Of a stretch of DNA of 22,367 nt, positions 17,270 through 22,367 are shown in pieces. The notes below the pieces were generated by a model that made no database searches, was not told where the DNA came from, and saw only the letters and a program-made list of their open reading frames with translations. The DNA is taken from IMG/VR virus record IMGVR_UViG_3300001589_000116, positions 6,089-28,455 of that record; one strand, written 5' to 3'. The DNA comes from a virus. A program made the position numbers and the translations under genes. Within the stretch, counting starts at the first letter, position 1, and each line of letters begins with the position of its first letter.

Positions 17270-17464
17270 TTATCGTTCGTTAGCAAAGTAACCACGATCT
17301 ATGAAACCTGTGTGGTCGTAACCTTTTAGTCTTGCACCTTTAGGATCGTTTTCCATGTTCTCAGTGCTGTCTTTAAGGCAATAACCTTTGTCGTGATCCA
17401 AGTCACTTTTGTTCATTACGCCAGTCATTTGATTCTTATCGAATTTCTTTTTTTTCATTTCCAT
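17270..17464 (-). CDS. small hydrophilic protein after the capsid terminator, 64 aa
   Basis: I place the start at the ATG at 17464 because AAGGAC lies 7 bases upstream. A longer reading from 17539 would overlap the capsid gene and translate the terminator hairpin, so it is rejected. The product begins MEMKKKKFDKNQMTGVMNKS and includes DLDHDKGYCLKD and GFIDRGYFANER. The two DKGY/DRGY elements recur in the next gene, which suggests the two proteins are related in kind. There is no membrane segment and one cysteine. The gene begins immediately downstream of the terminator, so its expression depends on read-through or a separate promoter that I cannot see. Function unknown. Confidence 0.65.
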   Translation of the reverse strand: MEMKKKKFDKNQMTGVMNKSDLDHDKGYCLKDSTENMENDPKGARLKGYDHTGFIDRGYFANER

Positions 17465-17478
17465 GATGATGTCCTTAT

Positions 17479-17513
17479 AAAAAATGGAAGGAGTGCCATA
17501 AGCACTCCCTCCA
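17479..17513 (-). terminator. intrinsic terminator after the major capsid gene
   Basis: Read on the minus strand, GGAGGGAGTGC pairs with GCACTCCTTCC around a TTATG loop. The inner 7 base pairs are perfect, then one mismatch, then 3 more pairs and one A-T. A run of six T residues follows directly. It begins 8 bases after the capsid stop codon. This is a textbook rho-independent terminator and the only clear one I found in the window. Confidence 0.85.
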
Positions 17514-17520
17514 ATTGGTA

Positions 17521-18483
17521 TTATGTAGCGGAATCCCACTTCACAATTCTAGCTTGTGCAGCTGTATCGTGAACTAGACCAAAGCCACCTAGGTAGTACC
17601 ATGCGATACCTCTAGAACGACCATAGTCAGTAGGAATTTTACCACGCATTTCTTCAGGTATTGCAATTGCTTCGGCTACAGTATCTGCACCAAAGAAATA
17701 ACAAGCATTAGATTTAGCGTTAGTAAATTCTCCTGCTGGAGTTCCGAATCCACCTTTAGCAACATTTGTTTGCTCGATGAATCGTACGTTCTCATATCTT
17801 CCAATTTCGCCATTCATGATCATTTGGAAACCACCATCAGTGTACTGATGAATAGATTCTAAATCATTTTTAACGCCTCTGAAAGTTGATGGGTGAGCAA
17901 TCGCATAATAGTCATCATTGATATACGCAGGAATATCTCTTTCCTTCATGATATCAACAATAGCTTTAACGTGATCTTTACCCATTGCAACGTCATTAGT
18001 TACTGAAGTAGTTCCGTCAGCATCTAGAGTTACAGCAGTAGTTGATGTACCTCCAGTTGGAACTACAGCAAGTGGTGTAGCTTTGAACTGAGCATGTGCT
18101 GCTCCGTCAAATGCTTTCTTAGCATCGTTCTTTAGAACTTTGTTAATCACTTCTGTAACTGAGTGTTTTGATAAATCATCTAACTTACTAGAGTAGCCAA
18201 CGCTGTTGCCGTACTCAGTAATTGTTAATTGATTTTGTTCTACAGTAAAACTAGTTTCAGGAATTGCTGTGCCTTCAGTTAAAGTTGTACCTGCAGTACC
18301 TACATCGCTGTAGATATTCCAGTTAAACTTGTCACCTTTAGATAGACCTTTATTAGTCGCATCTTTAGCATCACAAAACTGTCTAAATTTCACCATAGGT
18401 TGCACAGCCATTCTTAGTACATCAGACAATTCGTCTGAATACATAAAACCACCGGCAGAATTTGTACCCCATACTTGAGCCAT
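17521..18483 (-). CDS. major capsid protein (HK97-fold, N4 gp56-like)
   Basis: The 320-residue protein starts MAQVWGTNSAGGFMYSDELS. Its N-terminal region (VLRMAVQPMVKFRQFCDAKD, then KGDKFNWNIYSDVGTAG and TLTEGTAIPETSF) and the central QNQLTITEYGNSVGYSSKLD resemble the N4 gp56-type branch of HK97-fold coat proteins. A later segment with AIAHPSTFRGVKNDLES and YENVRFIEQTNV is also typical of coat proteins. It would form the icosahedral shell on the scaffold encoded just upstream. TAGGAGAAT precedes the ATG, and a strong terminator follows the stop, consistent with a need for high expression. The order portal, scaffold, capsid supports the call more firmly than the subfamily name. Confidence 0.85.
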   Translation of the reverse strand: MAQVWGTNSAGGFMYSDELSDVLRMAVQPMVKFRQFCDAKDATNKGLSKGDKFNWNIYSDVGTAGTTLTEGTAIPETSFTVEQNQLTITEYGNSVGYSSKLDDLSKHSVTEVINKVLKNDAKKAFDGAAHAQFKATPLAVVPTGGTSTTAVTLDADGTTSVTNDVAMGKDHVKAIVDIMKERDIPAYINDDYYAIAHPSTFRGVKNDLESIHQYTDGGFQMIMNGEIGRYENVRFIEQTNVAKGGFGTPAGEFTNAKSNACYFFGADTVAEAIAIPEEMRGKIPTDYGRSRGIAWYYLGGFGLVHDTAAQARIVKWDSAT

Positions 18484-18522
18484 ATTCTTATTCTCCTATT
18501 TTAGTTTATTTATTTGTTTAAG

Positions 18523-19674
18523 TTAAAGTTGACCTCGTCTTTTTTGCATCATACGCACAACATCCGATCGAGTAGGAGGTGGAGGAGTATCCTCGCCTAT
18601 ACTTGCGGTACTTGAGGTAGATGGTTTGACGACATCTGCGCTCTGCCTTTTAGCTTCAACTTTTTTCATTGACGCTTTAGGTTTCGCTTTTTTTTCACCA
18701 TCAACATTGGACAGTTTAGATTTTGACCATTGATCAACAGCCTCACACGCACTTCTAAATAACTCCGAGTCTGATCTCGAACCGCCACTTTGGGCATCTT
18801 CGGCTCTCATCTCGTGTACATATTGTGCTGCTAGGTATGTAGTATTTCGGTCAGCAAAAACATCCGGGTACTCTTGCCCCAGATCTTTTAATAGGTTGTC
18901 GAAAGCAACTTTACTTTGAACTTGCTGTGTCGCTTGTTCGGCTGCTTGTCGTGCAATCGCCATCTCATCAATTCTTGGTTGTTGAGGTGTGCGAGTTTGC
19001 AAAATTTGTTTTAAGGCATTCTTAGCTGTGTCGCCTTCACCAAATTGAATATCATGAACCAACTTGTTAAGTTGATCATCATCCATTTCTGATTCAGGTT
19101 TCTCTTCTACTTTCTCTTCTGCCTTTTGCTCTCTCAATTGTGCTAACTGTTCGGCTTGAGCCTTCATAGTTGCAGCTTCTTGAAATTTCTGCGTGGCAGA
19201 GTCTGCCATTTGAGCCATACGTTTTAATTCGTCAAGGCTAACATCTTTTTCTTGGCCGTTAACTTTAAGTTTGTATGTTTCTGCTACAATTGGCTGAGTA
19301 GGTTCTTCAGCTTCTTCTTCAACTGATTCCGCTTCAATTTCTTCTTGCTCGGAATCACTTGTTTCTTGAAGAGGTTCGTCTTCAGCAATAACTTCGCTAT
19401 CGGGTTCTGCTTTAACTTCTTCTTCTTTATCATATGCTTCTGGTACTTCAGTTTTTAACTGCTCTTTTCTTGCAGCTATAATAGAATCCAAAGTATTGTT
19501 TCTTGGATTAAGTAGTACTCGTTCTTTGTCAGCAATCTCTTTACGTTTTTCTTGATCGCTTCTAGTATCTTCTTCGTTAACCACTTGATGTGGTGCTTCT
19601 TTTGGGGCGTTCTCAACAACAGCTTCAACAGCTTCAGGTTGAGAGATGCCCTCTTGGGTGATCTCTTCAGACAT
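18523..19674 (-). CDS. capsid scaffolding protein
   Basis: The 383-residue product is highly charged and has no predicted globular catalytic core. Residues 1-140 are very acidic (runs of Glu and Asp). Residues about 160-205 form a coiled coil with AATMKAQAEQLAQLREQKAE. Residues about 230-300 are helical, and the C-terminal 75 residues are basic (GEKKAKPKASMKKVEAKRQS and the ending RSDVVRMMQKRRGQL). An acidic helical body with a basic C-terminal tail is the design of P22-type scaffolds, whose basic tail binds the coat. AAGGAGG, the strongest ribosome binding site seen, precedes the ATG. It lies immediately upstream of the capsid gene, the usual place. Confidence 0.8.
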   Translation of the reverse strand: MSEEITQEGISQPEAVEAVVENAPKEAPHQVVNEEDTRSDQEKRKEIADKERVLLNPRNNTLDSIIAARKEQLKTEVPEAYDKEEEVKAEPDSEVIAEDEPLQETSDSEQEEIEAESVEEEAEEPTQPIVAETYKLKVNGQEKDVSLDELKRMAQMADSATQKFQEAATMKAQAEQLAQLREQKAEEKVEEKPESEMDDDQLNKLVHDIQFGEGDTAKNALKQILQTRTPQQPRIDEMAIARQAAEQATQQVQSKVAFDNLLKDLGQEYPDVFADRNTTYLAAQYVHEMRAEDAQSGGSRSDSELFRSACEAVDQWSKSKLSNVDGEKKAKPKASMKKVEAKRQSADVVKPSTSSTASIGEDTPPPPTRSDVVRMMQKRRGQL

Positions 19675-19688
19675 AATGTCCTCCTTGG

Positions 19689-20015
19689 TTATTTAGTTTG
19701 ATCTTCTTCAGTAATAATTTGCTCGGCAAGTATTCCTCGGTCGATCTGTTTCTTCAGATATTCTGTGAGCATAAAGAAAATTCTTGCGTCATTTTGCAAC
19801 TTTCTAACTGTGTCAACTTTTGTTGCATCAGTAGAAATAAGTTTTCTTATAGCTTCACTAGAATCTTTTTTCGCCTGTTCTAAGACAGCCGATAAGCCTG
19901 TGTTGTCAGCTAATTCTTTTTCTATGTCCATTGCTTTACGAGCAATTTTAAATAAAGGGTCTTGAGCAAATTGATCAAACATTTGCTCTTCGTTAAATTC
20001 TAAGTCTGTGGGCAT
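19689..20015 (-). CDS. helical hypothetical protein upstream of scaffold, 108 aa
   Basis: No family recognised. The 108 residues are charged and mostly helical, with an acidic start (MPTDLEFNEEQMFDQFAQDP) and a helix-rich middle and end including RKLQNDARIFFMLTEYLKKQ. There is no membrane segment or cysteine. AAGGA precedes the ATG, 8 bases after the nuclease gene stop. Its place between the nuclease and the scaffold in a head module suggests a head-assembly accessory or packaging factor. This is inference only. Confidence 0.6.
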   Translation of the reverse strand: MPTDLEFNEEQMFDQFAQDPLFKIARKAMDIEKELADNTGLSAVLEQAKKDSSEAIRKLISTDATKVDTVRKLQNDARIFFMLTEYLKKQIDRGILAEQIITEEDQTK

Positions 20016-20023
20016 TTAAATCC

Positions 20024-20386
20024 TTATTGTAAGGGTTTAGTGAAAATTGATAACGCTTCACTTTTTAATTTAAAAAAATGTTCTGCATCAACTAACACGA
20101 GGGGTTTAGTATTATTTTTCTTTATAACCAGCAAAGGTTCATATTGTTTACAATTAGCCTTTGCTTGGTCATAGGCTTTCCATACATTAATCTTTTCTGT
20201 GTTTTTACATTCAATGCTGTATGGAAATTTACGTCTAGCAAGTGGGGACATCATTACGTCTTCACCGCCAGCTCCCATTGAACGACTCTCAAGATCACCT
20301 TCTTCTAAATGAAAAATTGTTGTTAATATATCTCGGACCCATTGTTGTAGTCTTCGACCTTTAGCTTTAGCACTTTGTGTTTTCAT
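20024..20386 (-). CDS. PD-(D/E)XK nuclease, Holliday junction resolvase-like
   Basis: The 120-residue protein begins with a helix carrying KAKGRRLQQWVRDILTTIF (about 7-25), then SRSMGAGGEDVMMSP (34-48) and YSIECKN (56-62). E42/D43 and E59-x-K61 form the acidic and ExK halves of a PD-(D/E)XK active site, typical of small phage resolvases and related endonucleases. The product probably cuts branched or recombining DNA, and a role in clearing junctions before packaging would fit its place among head genes. No ribosome binding site is obvious before the ATG at 20386, and the next stop upstream is 14 bases away, so coupling is possible. A restriction-like nuclease is the alternative. Confidence 0.72.
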   Translation of the reverse strand: MKTQSAKAKGRRLQQWVRDILTTIFHLEEGDLESRSMGAGGEDVMMSPLARRKFPYSIECKNTEKINVWKAYDQAKANCKQYEPLLVIKKNNTKPLVLVDAEHFFKLKSEALSIFTKPLQ

Positions 20387-20400
20387 GAGGGCAATCTTAA

Positions 20401-20571
20401 TTAGTAACCTGTTTTTTTGGGTTTTTTTCTTGGTTTTGGTTTGGGTCCTTGCATCCTCGTACCTGGTTTTCCATTAATAGGCCTTGCATAAGTAGATTTA
20501 TCTATCTTAGGTTTATTTTTTTTCTCTGTAATTGTTTTGTAGATTTTTTTACCTACTGTTGAAATTACCAT
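20401..20571 (-). CDS. small very basic protein, 56 aa
   Basis: The product is MVISTVGKKIYKTITEKKNK at the start and ends with a Lys/Pro tail (QGPKPKPRKKPKKTGY). About one third of the residues are Lys or Arg. AAGGA lies 8-9 bases before the ATG at 20571. No family is recognised. Such composition suggests binding to DNA, RNA or an acidic protein surface. It belongs to a run of three basic small genes between the portal and the nuclease. Short length makes the coding call less certain than for larger genes, but the ribosome binding site and tight spacing support it. Confidence 0.6.
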   Translation of the reverse strand: MVISTVGKKIYKTITEKKNKPKIDKSTYARPINGKPGTRMQGPKPKPRKKPKKTGY

Positions 20572-20576
20572 AATTA

Positions 20577-20723
20577 TTATCCTTTACTTTTAGTTGTTTT
20601 ATTTTTTTTCTTAGGAAAGCCAGCTTTCATATTGGCATAGGCTTTTTTAGAAATGGTACTGTTTTTTTTACTTCTAGATGTATTATTCTTTTTACGTTTG
20701 TTAATGTTTTCGTATAAACTCAT
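20577..20723 (-). CDS. small very basic protein, 48 aa
   Basis: The product begins MSLYENINKRKKNNTSRSKK and ends MKAGFPKKKNKTTKSKG. It is rich in Lys, Asn, Ser and Thr and has no hydrophobic core, so it is probably disordered alone. AAGGAG lies 6 bases before the ATG at 20723, a strong site. It ends 5 bases before the start of the 56-residue gene. No family is recognised. Possible roles are nucleic-acid binding or neutralising charge in the head, which is inference from composition only. Confidence 0.6.
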   Translation of the reverse strand: MSLYENINKRKKNNTSRSKKNSTISKKAYANMKAGFPKKKNKTTKSKG

Positions 20724-20732
20724 ATATTCTCC

Positions 20733-20996
20733 TTACCATTTTACTTTGTTAGCCCAATAAGCCGCACTCATTTTGCCTTTAGCAATATTTGCACCGTGTC
20801 TAGCTTTAAAGGAATCTGATCTTTTAGTTTTAGTTCTGTCGCCAGTAACACCTTGTTGACCAAAACGAATTGTCTTAACTTGGTCACCAGATTTTGCTAC
20901 TACCACATGAGATTTAGTTTTATGGCTAGGTGTGCGTTTAGGTTTGTTGTAACCACTCACACCTGCACTTTTTAATCGAGAGTCTTTATCACTCAT
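20733..20996 (-). CDS. basic conserved-type protein, 87 aa
   Basis: The product reads MSDKDSRLKSAGVSGYNKPK at the start and ends HGANIAKGKMSAAYWANKVK. I recall closely similar small proteins next to portal genes in many marine podoviruses, where no function has been given. It is strongly basic, with a central segment HVVVAKSGDQVKTIRFGQQG that looks like short beta strands. The start lies 2 bases after the stop of the 35-residue membrane peptide, with no clear ribosome binding site, so translation is probably coupled to that peptide. A DNA- or portal-associated role is a guess. Confidence 0.72.
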   Translation of the reverse strand: MSDKDSRLKSAGVSGYNKPKRTPSHKTKSHVVVAKSGDQVKTIRFGQQGVTGDRTKTKRSDSFKARHGANIAKGKMSAAYWANKVKW

Positions 20997-20998
20997 GA

Positions 20999-21106
20999 TT
21001 AACCGAAGATGATTACGACTAAAGCAATTACCGCTATTGATAATGCAGCTCGTTTGTGCATCGGCATAGCCATAATTTTATCTTTTATCCAGTTGATTTT
21101 TTCCAT
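20999..21106 (-). CDS. 35-aa single-span membrane peptide
   Basis: The small reading frame encodes MEKINWIKDKIMAMPMHKRA followed by ALSIAVIALVVIIFG. The first half is charged and amphipathic and residues about 20-34 are a compact hydrophobic helix that ends the protein. The ATG at 21106 overlaps the portal stop by one base (TAATG), with AGGAG 10 bases upstream, so translation is very likely. A single C-terminal membrane helix on such a short peptide could be a holin-like or membrane-targeting element, but its place between the portal and small basic genes is not typical for lysis genes. Function unknown. Confidence 0.68.
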   Translation of the reverse strand: MEKINWIKDKIMAMPMHKRAALSIAVIALVVIIFG

Positions 21107-22367
21107 TATCCTTGTCTCCTATTTTGATTGTTAACTAATGTCATTTGCACTTGTTGATCCGCTTGTCTTAATTTAATCTTGCTATCAATCATCTTCTCTG
21201 CTTCACGCAAAGTAAGCTGTGCTTTTAATCTTTGACTTTCATTTTGTTGTTTCATTTGCTCTAACTGTAAATCACCTTGATTTTCCATTTCTTGCTCTTG
21301 TAGATTTGATTGGGCTGCTATCTGAGCAATCTCAACTTTGTTCTGCATTTCTGCTTGTTTGTCATTTAATGCTTTTTCCATTTGAGCAATTTGATCTTGC
21401 AATTGTTTCATTTGCGGATCATCATCACCAAAGTTAAAGAATCGCATTCCGTCTTTGTAACCAAGTTTGCCAAATATTTCGGTAATAATTTCTTTTACAT
21501 TAAGTGCTTGAGCAACAGATGGACCAACTAGTTGTGAAACTGTTTGAGCGCCCATAGTAAATTTTTGTAATTGCTCCATTGGATTAGTTGAGCCAATACC
21601 AACATTAACATTAAGAGATAATTTTTGTTTTAAGATCTCGTCAGTCATTTCATCAGTACCGTAAGTCTTATACATATCGATATCTTGAGCAGCTAACTGC
21701 ATAATTACTTGATCAGTTTCATAGCTTTGCTCTAGCTGAACTAGTTGACGCATTGTCGGCTCAACCCAAGTTTCAGCAAAAATTCTTAAATCGTATTCAC
21801 CAATTGCTGATGCAGCTCCACTTATAAGTTGCATTCCACCAACAGTTTCATTTAATGATTTGTTAGATTGCACTGAACTTGTAGAAAAGTTTCCAGCAAG
21901 TTCATCAAAGTCTAAGTTTAATCTATCTTGTTCAATGTAACTTGATTGCGTAACATCAGGCGCTCTATTAATAACAACATCCGTAGCAGGATCTTCCATT
22001 AATACAACTCCACCAGGTGTACTGCGAACCAGCGCGTTAAGATCAATATTCCTCCCTTGGCGGGCAAACATTCTTCCATTTAGTGCTAGTTTTATATTGT
22101 CAAGTCTCTGATTCGCAATATCGTTGGTTTCCTTCTGAATTTCAGAAGTTAACGAAACTTTTGATTGAGGGTAAATTTTATGTGCTTCAAGAACAGTGTA
22201 ACCCATTGTAAATGGTCTAACCCCATGTAGATACACTTCTTCAATTAGTCTTGGTGAAGTTAAAAGTTGTTTGGTTGAGAGTGAATAAAAATGATAATCT
22301 TTACCATCTTTTTTTACAAAGTTTTCATGTACCCAAATAATTTCATAATCACTAACAGATTTATTTG
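21106..22367 (-). CDS. portal protein, 5'-truncated by window edge
   Basis: The frame is open to the right edge, so the N-terminus is missing; the visible part is about 420 residues. It includes EIIWVHENFVKKDGKDYHFY, GVRPFTMGYTVLEAHKIYPQ and RLDNIKLALNGRMFARQGRN, a series found in P22-type portal proteins of podoviruses. The ring of portal subunits sits at one vertex, passes DNA and binds the adaptor. The last 110 residues are a Gln/Glu-rich helix (QIAQMEKALNDKQAEMQNKV onward) that fits the long C-terminal barrel of P22-like portals. A GTG at 22236 should not be taken as the start because coding clearly continues upstream. Terminase genes are expected further right. Confidence 0.83.
   Translation of the reverse strand, partial: NKSVSDYEIIWVHENFVKKDGKDYHFYSLSTKQLLTSPRLIEEVYLHGVRPFTMGYTVLEAHKIYPQSKVSLTSEIQKETNDIANQRLDNIKLALNGRMFARQGRNIDLNALVRSTPGGVVLMEDPATDVVINRAPDVTQSSYIEQDRLNLDFDELAGNFSTSSVQSNKSLNETVGGMQLISGAASAIGEYDLRIFAETWVEPTMRQLVQLEQSYETDQVIMQLAAQDIDMYKTYGTDEMTDEILKQKLSLNVNVGIGSTNPMEQLQKFTMGAQTVSQLVGPSVAQALNVKEIITEIFGKLGYKDGMRFFNFGDDDPQMKQLQDQIAQMEKALNDKQAEMQNKVEIAQIAAQSNLQEQEMENQGDLQLEQMKQQNESQRLKAQLTLREAEKMIDSKIKLRQADQQVQMTLVNNQNRRQG

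Noticed and set aside
17465-17539. Upstream extension of the 64-residue gene into the capsid gene
   Set aside because: It would translate the terminator hairpin and overlap the capsid end, while the ATG at 17464 has AAGGAC at a proper distance.
18484-18522. Possible promoter upstream of the capsid gene
   Set aside because: The stretch is AT-rich but lacks a convincing -35/-10 pair or a repeated phage promoter motif elsewhere in the window.
1-22367. CRISPR array, tRNA gene, attachment site or insertion sequence
   Set aside because: No regularly spaced repeats, cloverleaf-like segments, transposase-like proteins or terminal inverted repeats were found, and gene spacing leaves little room.

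Overview
The window is part of the late, virion-gene cluster of a short-tailed bacteriophage (podovirus-like), probably marine, taken from an AT-rich genome or metagenome contig. Every supported gene lies on the minus strand, so the transcriptional order runs from high to low coordinates. Genes are packed almost end to end, and no gap exceeds 100 bases. No tRNA, integrase, terminase or replication gene is visible. A terminase would be expected beyond the right edge, upstream of the portal gene.

Region 1 (22367 to about 17000) is the head module. It holds the portal protein (5'-truncated by the window edge), a 35-residue membrane peptide, three small very basic proteins of 87, 48 and 56 residues, a PD-(D/E)XK-type nuclease, a 108-residue protein, a scaffold-like protein and the major capsid protein. 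A strong intrinsic terminator follows the capsid gene directly. Two short Gly/Asp-rich proteins come next, the second ending in a hairpin with a GNRA-type tetraloop.

Region 2 (about 17000 to 12190) is the tail module. It holds a gp4-like head-tail adaptor, two tail-fibre/collar proteins with related N-termini, a P22 gp10-like tail hub protein and an 81-residue protein. The portal, adaptor and gp10-like set suggests a P22-type tail machine rather than T7-type tubular proteins.

Region 3 (12187 to 833) encodes probable internal or ejected virion proteins: a 319-residue protein with an HLTPGEIVIP motif, a GNAT acetyltransferase, a Q/N-rich 344-residue protein, a 433-residue protein and a 2528-residue giant. 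The giant carries membrane-active stretches, an HExxH metallopeptidase domain and a PLxRFG-like motif, and it takes up a third of the window. Region 4 (832 to 1) holds an XhlA-like coiled-coil/membrane protein, an HNH endonuclease and the start of another small membrane protein, which together look like a lysis or accessory segment.

Genes are tied together by one-base TAATG stop/start overlaps at six junctions and by frequent AGGAG-type ribosome binding sites, which suggests long polycistronic mRNAs with translational coupling. The most notable observations are the giant multi-domain protein with a protease motif, an acetyltransferase inside the ejection-protein block, the post-capsid terminator, the cluster of basic micro-proteins, and a pair of compensating one-base frameshifts in the second tail fibre.
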